Positions 51,743 through 63,548 of a stretch of 64,000 nucleotides of DNA are shown here, in pieces. The notes under the pieces were generated by a model that saw only the letters and a program-made list of their open reading frames with translations, searched no databases and had not been told where the DNA came from. The translations under genes were made by a program, and so were the position numbers. Position 1 is the stretch's first letter, and every line of letters begins with the position of its first letter. The stretch spans positions 15,167,606 to 15,231,605 of the forward strand of contig NW_024037064.1 of assembly GCF_015706575.1 (NCBI RefSeq). Reading direction: 5' to 3'. Source of the stretch: Patiria miniata. Taxonomy: Eukaryota > Echinodermata > Asteroidea > Valvatida > Asterinidae.

Positions 51743-52465
51743 ATTGGAGGACTTGGAATGTATCGGATCGTGAGATCGAATGAAAGACCAGCACGTCTTG
51801 GCCGGCTTTTATTGTGCACAGCTTGGATTCTGACCACCCATGCATCGTCCACTTTCCCGCCAGTGACCGCTAACCCATGCGTGAAGAAAGCGGTATGCGT
51901 GCATAGTTATACAATGCACGCACGGCACGACCCCCCCCCCCCCCCCCCTCCCCGGCAAGGGTATTTTTAGCCTTTTTCTCAGACTGACACGTGTATAAGT
52001 GTCCTTCTTAAATATTATTGTCTACTGAATTTCTGGGAAATAATAAAGTCATCTCCAGCGGAGGGCGAATTAATATGTCGTAGTGCACCAATACTTCTTT
52101 AAATGTTGTTTCCCCCTTATGCACCATCCATTTATAATGAATCATACAATGTAACGCAAAACCGACGAAAATAAGAGAACGAGTACCTGTAATTGTCAAA
52201 ACAGATAGGAAATATATATCATTATTACCATGCCCATAACAATTCAATTTTGCCTGGAACACGTTTCGGATGAGGCATACGTATAGAACCCAAAAAGTGG
52301 AATGTATTTGGACAGAATATCAACAATAATAATTCGGAAAAAAATCAACGGCCCTTTATTCTTTATTTGAAGGAAAACTCAGGGATTGGACTTAATCTCT
52401 CTTTGAAGAAGTAGTGGCTCTGAAAAGAGCCGTTAGTTTTATTTCTTTTTGCGCACACAACGTGC

Positions 52466-52978
<513 letters not shown>

Positions 52979-53569
52979 CTAACAATGGGCTATCTTCCGA
53001 TTGGGTGCTTCGGGGGCCAAGCGGAGACGCTTCAGTGATCACGATTTCCGTACGTTGAAAAAGTATAGACGTTAAATTTCAATCGAAAATGCTGCTTTTC
53101 CGAGCCTATAGTATTATGAGCCCTCGGCAACAGAATCCATTTGGGATCGTTGTGACTACAATATTTCTCCCACCCCCTACTTGGGATTAATTGAACCCCA
53201 ATAAACACCCCCTCCCCCACCCCCTAAAAGAAAAGTGACAAACATACGGATTTCCCTGGCTGCTGTTTATGTTTGTTTTGTAATAAAGACAATAATCACA
53301 CACACCCATTCGCGAACAAAATGTCACGGATCCCTCTATACGTTCCCCGCTATATCCTGAGACGAGCACCCAGTAATTATTACTTAATCGACTTTGACAA
53401 AAAATGGAGACCAGACATGTTTTACAGTGGAAATAGGGAGGGGAAAAGCAACTCTAAGAACACACATGACAAGGACAAGTGAAATCGAGTAAAATCAAGA
53501 TTCAATCTCTTTTTTGAAATAGTGGTGGCTCTGAAAAGAGCCGTTCGGTTTGATTTTTGAATATGGTGT

Positions 53570-53893
<324 letters not shown>

Positions 53894-54383
53894 TCAGTCG
53901 GTTGTAGATGATTCAATGGCCATCCCAGCCCCGGCGAGGCAACTTATAGGACATGCGCGGACGCGATATGAGCATGCGAAGCCATCAACTGTTACGGCGC
54001 CCTCTGGCGACCAATCGTGGCAGGAGCACTCATCCTGGGAAACAAACAAATCAGAAGCAAAACAAGGGGGAAAAGGGATAACAAATAAGAAAAGGAAGAA
54101 GATGCCTAGAAACATATTGCAACGAGACTCAAACAATACATTTATAACCAGACACAGAGGGGTCGTGGCCAAGCCTTTTTTTTTTTTTTTTTTTTTTTAC
54201 ACCTTGAACGGAAATCAATGGAAACGCCAACATCATAATTTAACAAGACTTTACACACTTACTAATATTTACCGTAATTCAATGTGAAAGCCCTGTCACC
54301 AAAACGTCAAAAGAAAACGAACCTTTAACGACGGGGCACCGTAGTCAGAACCTGTTTTTGTATTAATTTATGTTCCCCGAAGG

Positions 54384-54956
54384 GAGTGGGCCGAATCCCG
54401 GATGTACTGCTATACCGGGCCAACCCGTGGCCGGGACGAGGCAAGCCTCTATTCCACGGCCCAAATCCAAAAATCAGTTTAATATACTGGCTGTTCAATG
54501 AACAGCGTTTCAGATATTAAGCTGAAAAGAACAGATACTTATTTTTTATGGCCCCCCCACAAGACCACGCTTGGGGGACCGGGCAGGCCGACCACGTCGG
54601 ACCAAGCTAGTAGGGTTGCGAACCCTCCTGCCCGGGACAAAGACAACATACAAAGGCGACTTCACGCCTACACATATAACACAAAAAATGGCGACTTCAC
54701 GCCGATACAAAGGCGACTTCACGCCTAAACTAAGGCAACTTCATGCCTGAACAAAGGCAACTTCATGCCTAAACAAAATCACCCATGCGAGGCAGAACAC
54801 GGAAGACCGTCACTACGCAAGCCGGGGACCACTTCGGGGGAGGAGCCTTACAGACTCAAGGCTAAGTGCAATGCCGAGTCTGGACCACCTCCTGATGTTC
54901 CTGACCGAGACTAAGACCGATGTGCAATGATCTTAGCCAAAAGGCCGAGAAGCGAT
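54384..54956 (-). pseudogene. U2: U2 snRNA gene interrupted by short insert (terminal partial unit)
   Basis: U2 5' part 54927-54956 and 3' part 54384-54539. It belongs to the truncated last unit, of which only U2 and about 420 bp of its upstream spacer remain. Confidence 0.93.
54540..54926 (-). mobile_element. Short U2-targeted retroelement insert (terminal unit)
   Basis: 387 bp, matching the copy at 12574-12960 by eye. Confidence 0.8.
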
Positions 54957-55379
54957 AACGATTAATATTAAAACAATAGCGCGGAAAGGGATTATTCGTC
55001 TTGAAATACTGTTTGCTATTGTTCTTCTTATTATTTATTTTTGCCTTTTTTTGTTTCCTGGTGTGAAAACAAAAAAAAAGACTCCTGCGCGTCCACCGCA
55101 ACTCAACGAAACCAGGGGAGAGAGAGATGAGCAAGAAATCTCCGGCTTTCTCAGATTAACAGAGACATATACATTCTTAAAAATATTTCTATCATGCATT
55201 TTCATACACCTCGATCATATTTCACCCAAAATCTTGTTGAAAAAATTAATCCAGACAAAAAATGGGATCAATGCATCAGTGAGCGAGAGCGTCGGCACTA
55301 AATGCCGTACGTACGATGTACCGGGACAAGCATATCAATAGATGGCGCCCTTCAACACTCCCGGTCATCGCGCCTCGGC

Positions 55380-55800
55380 CGCAGCAGTACACTAACAATT
55401 TTTTTTTATTTTAATCTAAATGCCACCACACTTGAGCATTCTTGTACGCCTAGACCCCATAACCACGAACACCCAAATTCACCAGCCAAAATCAAAAAAC
55501 AATGCTTTACAACACATTACAAGCACAACTGCTAAGTCATCAAAGAATCGGAGAAATTGTGGTATACGTTTTATGGTAATTAGATCGGTCAGAGGTTATT
55601 TTTGTATCTTAGGAGGTTGCGTTCTAAAAAAGTGATTGGCTATGGCTACGACTGTTGTCTTCGTTGTGATATACATGCATTGACAATCCATAGCCGCTAA
55701 AACTTTATAGTAAATACCGGAAATAAAAACACCATGTGACGAGCGCGCGCAGTACAGTATTACGAGTATTGACTGTCAATCGTTAATTTCAGTGCAGACG
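55380..55800 (+). promoter_or_regulatory. Array edge to AGA start: probable AGA promoter region
   Basis: Unique sequence from the array breakpoint to the AGA start codon. A minus-strand CCAAT box (GATTGGCT near 55633) and CATGTGAC (55733-55740), resembling a half CLEAR/E-box as found at lysosomal genes, are present. No TATA box is clear. The regulatory reading is inference. Confidence 0.4.
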
Positions 55801-55942
55801 ATGGATTCTCGCAACTTTCACATCTTGGTTGTATGTTCACTCAGCATATTTTCGGGCGCCATGCCGAACACGAAAGTACACGGCTTCCAGTATTTACCAC
55901 TAGTCGTAAACACCTGGCCGTTTACAAATGCTACTTCTGCGG
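55801..55942 (+). CDS. AGA: Aspartylglucosaminidase (AGA), exon 1, partial
   Basis: ATG at 55801 opens 47 codons plus one base, followed by a consensus splice donor GTAAGT at 55943. The first ~20 residues form a hydrophobic signal peptide (HILVVCSLSIFSGA). The segment LPLVVNTWPFTNAT closely matches the N-terminus of the mature alpha chain of lysosomal N4-(beta-N-acetylglucosaminyl)-L-asparaginase, an Ntn-hydrolase that cleaves the GlcNAc-Asn bond of glycoproteins, and the exon end falls where I recall the vertebrate exon 1 ending. Later exons, with the catalytic Thr, were not found in the window, so the first intron would exceed 8 kb or the gene is broken. Confidence 0.8.
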
Positions 55943-56016
55943 GTAAGTACATAAACCTACTATATTAACACTGACTAAACTAAAGTACCACTAGCGGAAA
56001 GAATATTGTTGATGCA

Positions 56017-57235
56017 CCCTAACGTGGCGCGGCCCCTAACGTGGCGCACTTGGATTTTTCGCCGGTAGCGCCTACCTAGAGCAAAATTTTAAACTGGAAT
56101 TTCACAGAAAGTGAAATTTCATCAAGTTCTAAACGGTCCTGTTCATAAATCGCGAGTTTATTTACCCGTGACAAAGTTAGAAGGAAAAGCTATTTTGGCG
56201 CGTGATTTTCCGATTTTATTTTCAAGTGCAAAGTGAACCCTTTGAAAATGCCCTGAAAAATAAGAAAATAATTTTCTGACGAACATTTGGCTGGGTATGT
56301 ATGTATGTAAAGATATTAATTATTTATCAGAATTTATCAAGTTTACAGGAATTCGTAAGTGTTAATTTGGAATTTTCCAAGATTTAGTCAAGTGCGCCAC
56401 GTTAGGGATCACTCTGCCAATTTGTGCCCAATTTCCGGACACCACCGACACCGTTTTTGGATTTCGGATTAAATTTTATGAAACTGAAATTGTTCACAGA
56501 GGTAAAATACCAAGCATTGATAATGTAAAAGTACTAGTATTTCATTGCATGAATTTGAGGTTTGTCAACAAAGAGGTTTGGCAACACTACACGAGGAAAG
56601 TCGGGTAAGCTTCGAAGTACGCCACGTTAGGGAACACGACTATATTATAGTAGTGTTCCCTAACGTGGCGCACTTCGACGTTCACCCGACTTTCCTCGTG
56701 TAGTGTTGCCAAACCTCTTTGTTGACATACCTCAAATTCATGCAGTAAAATACTAGCACTTTTACCTTGTTAATGTTTGCTTTCTAACCGCTGTGAACAA
56801 TTTCGGTTTCACGAATTTAATCCGAGATTCAAAAACGGTGGCGTCCGGAAATTGGGCACAAATTAGCGGAGTGTTCCCTAACGTGGCGCACTTGAATAAA
56901 TCTCGGAAAATTCCAAATTGACATTTAAGAATTCCTGTAAAGTTGATAGATTCTGATAAACCTTTATTATCTCTACTTAAATATTCCAACCAGAAATTTG
57001 TCAGAAATTTTGTTTCTTATTTTTTCGGGGCATTTTCAAAGGGTTCACATTGCACTTCAAAATAAAATGGGAAAATCACGCCAAAATGAATTTTTCTTCT
57101 AACTTTGTAACAGGTAGATAAACTCGCGATTTATGAATGGGAGTGTTAAGAATTTGATGAAATTTCACTTTCTGTGAAATGTCAGTTAAAACTTGTGTTC
57201 TAGCTAGGCGCTACAGGCAAAAAATCAAAGTTCAT
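56017..57235. repeat. Large inverted repeat (foldback-type element)
   Basis: The arms (about 56045-56638 and 56650-57232) are reverse complements at roughly 80-85% identity by eye, with only about 10 bp between them. Six copies of CCCTAACGTGGCGCACT or close variants occur: 56017, 56034 and, inverted, 56391 and 56616, then direct at 56658 and 56876. No ORF of note is present. It resembles a foldback or palindromic DNA transposon; no target duplication was identified. Confidence 0.8.
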
Positions 57236-58055
57236 GACCTCGTGTTTGTATGGCCAGCCGCCCCGCGCGCCCCACAAACGTCATAAACTATGATGCATAT
57301 TCATTATCTTGCCCAAGCGCACTCGCATAATGCATACATTACAGTGTGGCCGCCATTTTGAAATCGCGTGGGGGAGCATTTTCGGGACGATATTTGTGGA
57401 AGATGATGACTGAAAGTCGTCTTTTGGCCAGATGGATGAAAATATTGAGACCAAAGAACGTTGTTTTCGAAAAGGTATGAGTTGCTCTACGACTAAGAAC
57501 CTTAACTTTGGAAATTTGTGTCCTGGATGAAAAGATAATCTTGATCGAAATCTGTTGCAAAATCGCTACATCAGCGGCCAAAAAAATTCAGTCTCTGTGG
57601 AAGCATTGAGCGTCTGGCCGTACTACAGAGCTTGCGATAGTACTGTACGGCCAGACGCAGTCGGGCTACATTAATCCCAACCCACATTCCATTGAACAAA
57701 ATGAGGTATGGAATCTGGGTTTGGAAACCTGGTAGACACAACCTGGTAGACACATTTAATTGTGAGTGGTAAGTTTATCTATTATATTTTTTTTTCAAAA
57801 TTAATGTTTGTTGGGAACAATTTAAAGGGTTTTATGGCATGTTATGAATGTGTGGATCTGTCCGGGGTAACTGTTTTTCTCATTTGTATTCTCTTTACCA
57901 TTTTTTTGGGGCCTTTTCTCCCCAAGGGTATGCACAAAAATGCATACCGTGTGTCAGTGATTTAAATGTTTAGTCAAAGTATGAGATTCACTGCAGCGCT
58001 TGTACGGAGGGTACTGAAGTTCCAGCGCTCCACTCAGTAGAGCTCATACTGACCC
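57236..58055. other. Intronic or intergenic sequence with a 14-bp hairpin
   Basis: A perfect GCGTCTGGCCGTAC / GTACGGCCAGACGC inverted repeat with a 21-nt loop lies at 57610-57658. AACCTGGTAGACAC is repeated in tandem near 57727-57754. GCCGCCATTTTG (57349-57360) resembles a YY1 site. No gene is recognised. Confidence 0.5.
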
Positions 58056-58057
58056 TC

Positions 58058-58485
58058 ATTTGTTTTGGAAAGAAAGTTGCACCCTGACGCGACGCCACTT
58101 TCGAAACTGAAAAAAGAATATATATTTTTGGCTTACCTTGTACCTCAGAGAGTATACTTTCATTTGAGAACTGTAAGGAATATGTTGGCAAAGTCTTTAA
58201 GAAAGATTTGCGAATGTGTGGCCAAGTTAGTGGATTTTTACTTGTCACTGCATGTTGAAGCCCTGAACCGATGTGTGACATACAAATTCACTAAGTTGGC
58301 CACACATTCACCTACAAATCCCTCTTAAAGACTTTCTCATCATATTCCGTACAGTTCTCACATGAAAGTTTACTCTCTGAGGTACAAGATAAGCAAAAAC
58401 AAAAAACTTGTTTTGTGTTTCGAAAGTCTTTTTGTCTGTTTCGAAAGTAGCGCCAGGTTGCAACATTTTGTCCTTTGGAAGATTA
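58058..58485. mobile_element. Palindromic MITE-like element
   Basis: The arms 58058-58240 and about 58290-58485 are imperfect reverse complements, for example TTGTACCTCAGAGAGTA and TACTCTCTGAGGTACAA, and GAATGTGTGGCCAA and TTGGCCACACATTC. The spacer is about 50 bp. There is no coding capacity. The ends and target duplication are not resolved. Confidence 0.65.
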
Positions 58486-58489
58486 GTAT

Positions 58490-59335
58490 GTTATAGCAAA
58501 TATTGTTAAACTTACTTGTTGCACGTTTTGAGCTTGTAGATGCTTCAAAACCAAGAAAACCAATCCTGTTCTCATAGTCTGGTTCCCTGACCCCATTTAA
58601 GATGAAACAGATCAATTGATAGACTTTGTGGAATTGTATGGTCGGAGAATCAGCCTAGCAGGCTTGTACCCACCCCATCACATTGTGTAATCAATTGCAA
58701 CACGATTTTGTACCCGAACAACATTTGGTGTGATGATTGGCCTATATGAGAAACCCCAAAAACTGAATTTTTGTTGGCAAATTGGCTCGCTAGTTTTTCA
58801 GATACGGGTCAACAAACTTTTGACTAATTAGCATCAAATCAAAAAGTTACGCAAGGATCAGTGCCCGTTTTAAAATTAGAAGCAATTTTCTGAAATCAAC
58901 ATGCCCATGGAGAACTGTGCACAATTTGTATACCATGTACATGTTGTATACATGTACACGTACACGTACCATAAATCACATTTTTCATTCATATCCACAC
59001 ACAACATATCTCAGCACTCAGCAGTCAGCAGTATCAATCAAGCAATGCACCGTTAAAGGGAAAATACAACATTTGCAAACATCCACGAAATACCTTACTG
59101 GATTGTTAGGGAATGACAGTTTAACCTTATACTGAAATACATGAATCCATCAAAATCCACCCCCCCCCCCCCCCCGTTTCATGGGATTTCAGTGGATTTC
59201 AGGATACCTCCTGTAAGATCTAAGACACTGCATTAAGATCTCAGTGTTGTTTTCTTGAGTGCTCACAACCAAGTGAAGAATACATACAGGCACAGTATGT
59301 TGGGTGTTGTCCTAAGGAGTCGTATTACAATGGGT
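58490..59335. other. No recognised gene; poly-C tract
   Basis: AT-rich sequence with a CATGTACACGTACACG simple stretch near 58930-58970 and a poly-C run of about 17 at 59160-59176. No gene or RNA is recognised. Confidence 0.5.
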
Positions 59336-59343
59336 TCTCATTG

Positions 59344-60923
59344 CAGTGTTTCCCCTGGGTTGGTGGAAGGTGTGAGGTGGTAAAATAAATTTGGTCGAAA
59401 ACAGACCCGCGAGCGCGAAGCGCGAAGCCCGTGCGGCGTGGGGTTGGGGGCCCGCTTAAGGGCCCCAAAAAATTTTGCATTCTAGACGCTCTGTGGTGCA
59501 ATGTGAGGCATTTGAGGTCACTTTCTTCTTACTTTTTTGGACAGTATCTTGAATAAAATATTGATATAAATTATTGATTTTTTTTCAAAAAAATCCAACA
59601 TAGGCCCCTATTTATTTGTGAAAATGTAGGCCTACCACCACCCTGACCACCAGGGAGTCAAGCACTTTTTGGATTTTTGTTACAACCCTGGAAAATTTGG
59701 TATAATTGGAAAGAGAATCACACGACAAAATCAATAACGTTTAAATTAGTTTCATATGAGCTTGCGTTCTGGAGATATAATAGTTAAAATAAAAAAAAAT
59801 CAATGAAATTGAAAACATTCTGAAATTTTTAGTGTCAAAATATTATTATTTTAACACCTCTCTAAATTTTTCGAATCTATCAAAATGTTTCATATCATAA
59901 GAATCCTTATAAAATAAACAATATTTTGAATTTTGAATCAGCTTTTTATCACTCGTTACAGAAAAGTTATGATTCCCCCCCCCCCGGCCCCGTAACACTA
60001 ACACCGCACCTCACAATTGTACGACTGACTCTGGGCCCACACCGCAATGCGACCACACAGCCCGCCGTAACACAGCGGTAAAATACAGCTCCATTCACGG
60101 TACACACAACGCGGCAACACGGAACATGCACATGTACGCGTAATCACGCGTTGCGGCATGCCGATAACGTCGGCTGCTGGAACGGGCCAGCATTATTTTT
60201 TGACAAAAAAACAACTTTCGTGTTCTCCTGAAAGTCCAAGCTTCCGAATAAACCCCATTTCATGGACTTCTTATGCATGTATTTTGAGGATTTTTGATTG
60301 GAAAACCGTTACATGGTACCGTTTTGTAGCCTTCGGAAAACGAAAAAATTACATTCACCGATCGCGATCGCTTGGCAGGCTGAGCAGGGTACCAGGTCAT
60401 ACGTAATGTACGCACGCATGCTGTGCAACCAACGATCGTCGCACCACTTGCCCAATTGCACATGAGGAGCTCACTGCAAATCAGCCGGAACGTGCGCAGC
60501 ATGCTGGGACTATCTGCCTTGTTAAGCACGGAGGATCTGCGCGTTCATTTTTAGGATGCGCAATGTATCCATAAATGGGATCATTGTCACTTCGTCACTC
60601 AGTCGAAAATCTCGAGTTGGCATGCACCCAGACTCGACCAGTAATATACACACGGACGTTGAAAAGGCTCCATACTAGCTAGAGAATTAGACGTACATCG
60701 TCTTCGTTTACGGTACGAATGGCGATCTCAAAGAACACCGAGTCCGGAGAATTCGAAGGTGAAATACAAAGACACACACATAAAATGTACAGATTTGATT
60801 ATAATATTTTTTTATTCCTTTTTCGTACCCGTGAGGCGGCAACATTGGCCAAAAAAGGCTGAGGCGGCCTCAAAAAGTCCCGAGGCGGGCCGCCTCACAA
60901 AAGAATGGGCAGGGGAAACACTG
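59344..60923. mobile_element. hAT-like DNA transposon remnant, non-autonomous
   Basis: Terminal inverted repeats CAGTGTTTCCCCTG (59344-59357) and CAGGGGAAACACTG (60910-60923) are perfect over 14 bp. They are flanked by an exact 8-bp duplication TCTCATTG (59336-59343 and 60924-60931). CAGTG termini and 8-bp duplications are hallmarks of the hAT superfamily. The 1580-bp interior has no long ORF or recognisable transposase; it includes a GC-rich subterminal region (CGCGAGCGCGAAGCGCGAAG near 59408-59428) and a short open segment at 60719-60765. Confidence 0.85.
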
Positions 60924-61335
60924 TCTCATTGGACAGTGGGAGGTGGTCTGATGTGGTCTGATGTCTGACCATACTTCTGGCCTGACCTACAAGTATACAT
61001 TGCATATGTCAAGGGTCTCACATGTGTACCGGTACTTACATGTTACACCTCCATATTGCACAAACTGGGGGATTTTGATGGATTCAGGATTCAAGGTCCA
61101 CCACATTCGGGACAATTATGAGGGTGATACAGTGTAAAAGAAACTCCGGAAAATGAACTTCACCAACAAAAGTAATGCGAGACACTTGACCAATTGTTTG
61201 GAAATAAAGAAATTTAAAACAACCAATTAACTTAATCAAAATAAATTACAATATTTACAATTGACATTTAATTACAATATAAATCGCCACCACCAACATA
61301 AGAATACCGGCACGGACACGAACAGAGACATCGGG

Positions 61336-61468
61336 TTACGGGTGTCGACGGCCTCCAGTGGGTGACGTCCAGTCCACGGGATCCTGGTCGTCGGCGCGGC
61401 GCTCCCGGTAGCTCATCGATGGAACATTCAGGTGAAAAAGCATGTCCCCGTTCCAACCCCCAAAAGCC
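61336..61468 (-). CDS. Possible terminal exon, unknown gene
   Basis: On the minus strand an AG splice acceptor (61470-61469, after GATAATTGAATTTC) is followed by one base and 43 sense codons (AFGGWNGDMLFHLN... to ...GGRRHP) and a TAA at 61336-61338. The codons are GC-rich against an AT-rich flank and an AT-rich 3' UTR-like stretch follows. Another frame here is also open, so the exon call is weak. I do not recognise the protein. Confidence 0.25.
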
Positions 61469-61724
61469 CTGAAATTCAATTATCAATATTTCCTCTAAAT
61501 GATTGTATTCTACTTCACACAGGTTTTCTTTCCCAAACATTTTAAACAGAAACCCATCATAATCTCATGCTTCACTCAGTTATTCTAATACAAAATAAAT
61601 ACCAGTAACTTGTGTCCTTAGCATGGCCCTATTACAGTTCAAAAATTGCTGTCTCAAGTTTCAAATAATGATACAGGCATGACATGAATACTTACAGAAT
61701 AAATCTGGCTTTTGAGGTAAGTGA

Positions 61725-61901
61725 CTTAGTAGCCCCCCGAACTCGGCAAACCCATTGCCAAACGGGCGTCTTCAAAATTCATCGGCATCAGGCCGGCAAT
61801 ACACAAATTTGAGCACCAATCCGTCGGCCTTCCCCAAACTGGAGAGCAAAACAAGGGCCTCAATACCCCCGTGTCCTCGAGCCGGTGAGTAAGCTACTAA
61901 G
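61725..61901. mobile_element. Possible 177-bp MITE
   Basis: Terminal CTTAGTAGC (61725-61733) and GCTACTAAG (61893-61901) flanked by TGA on both sides (61722-61724 and 61902-61904). A 9-bp inverted repeat with a 3-bp duplication would suit a Harbinger-like element but is short enough to arise by chance. Confidence 0.35.
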
Positions 61902-61904
61902 TGA

Positions 61905-63540
61905 CGCATCACTCCAAACATTTCATTTTATACCACTCCAAAAATATTTGTTGGGATTAACCACCCCGATCCTAACAGACCAACAGCATTGCAGCTCTTA
62001 AATTCTTAAACCATTCTTCATATGACATTCTACAAATGTGGGGTTCACCTGAGCAATTTGCATGTTTAAACCAAATAAGGAACAGAGTTCTTTGTATTAC
62101 ACCCAAGCAAGTAAACCTTTCCCTGTGTGGTAGTTGACAATAGATATCTCAACATGCGAATGCACATGGTTTAAAGTGGCAACTAGTGTCAAATCAACCA
62201 TTACATTTGTAGTTTAAAGTGAGTTTCATTACGTGTATTAAACGACCATGATTTTAACACTTCTTCACCAAATTTCATATAATCATAAACAATAATCTTA
62301 TACAACAATAACAAGCACTCTTATCCAATTATAAGGACTAAACTTATACAATCACAATCATAATCAAATAGATCCCACAAAATAATTAATTTCTCAAATA
62401 TATTGACGTTTGTGACAGTAACCCTAGGGGAACTGCAAGATTTTGATGGATTCAGGATACATATTTAGCTGTTGGGGGACTTTGGTAGATTCAGGATCTC
62501 AACAGAATAACTCTTTGGTTATGCTTGTGGTCAAGTAAAGTGATTGTAAACGCTGCTTGTAGCCCTGCCAGGTCTGACACATGCTGTACAATATGTATGT
62601 ACTGGGCAGTTGGGAGCTTGTGACTGCGGCTTATTGGGCCTCAACATATAAACAATGGATTATGTACATAACCAGGCCATCTGGGCAAAGCAATGCTGGG
62701 GTTGTCACCTCTATTCATTGGGTACATGAAATAGGACAATGGCTCATTGGAAAGCCCTTCCAGACAATGCAAACATCGTAGTATACATAATTACTCACAT
62801 CATATGTCCACCAGCAGTTGAAAAAGTAGAGGGCGTCAGTATGGAAGGATGTAGCTTTTTTAGCTCCCAAAATTTGCAGGATATTTTCCTGTGTTTAGTT
62901 TTTTTTACTTGATTTTAGTTCTTCTTTTTGCATTTTATGTGTTTTTTTTAATCGACTTAAGGAACTGCTGATCAGTGCATGGAGCACTTTTAAAAAAATT
63001 AAATTTGATAGAACTTTAGGTTTTCTGAAAATGTTCTTTTCCCGCGGTTTCACACCTGGAAGCGACCATCTCTAAATAGCGTATTTCGTCGAGTGTTTTC
63101 TACATCGTCAACCTTTGTTAGTCAGTCTGTAACCATTTTAATGTGTGCGACTGTGGATTTGGTGCTGCAATCTTCATTCAGAGATTTTGAATGTACTTTT
63201 TAACTCGAATATCTGGATTTTTACGGAAATTGCAACAAAGATTATTGTCAATGAAATATTGACTTCCAACATGACTCGCCACATGCACAACGGAGGGATG
63301 CTCATCACTTCGACAACATGCATAGTGGTCCTGATGTTATACAAAACTCTCAGTAATCCACTCCCTGAAGTTCCACAGCTGTGGAGCTGCAATCACTGGC
63401 AACACCAGTCCAGATTGAACAAGAGGACTGGGTGAGTTCGCTCCAATTTTCTGCCAGTATTAATTCATCTTTTAGTAACTATCATTGGACCGAAGGAAAG
63501 TGGTGCTCAGCTCAAGCCCAACAACACATGATCTGTTAGT
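61905..63540. other. AT-rich sequence without recognised genes
   Basis: No coding exon, RNA gene or long repeat could be supported. GATTTTGATGGATTCAGGAT (62435-62455) also occurs near 61072 and, inverted, near 59148, so it marks a dispersed repeat. Confidence 0.4.
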
Positions 63541-63548
63541 TATATTGC

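Noticed and set aside
57349..57360. YY1-like promoter of a minus-strand gene (57339-57581 frame)
   Set aside because: A single 12-bp motif and a short open frame with no family resemblance are not enough.
62581..62781. Plus-strand 66-codon frame
   Set aside because: AT-rich, no known motif, no splice or promoter context.
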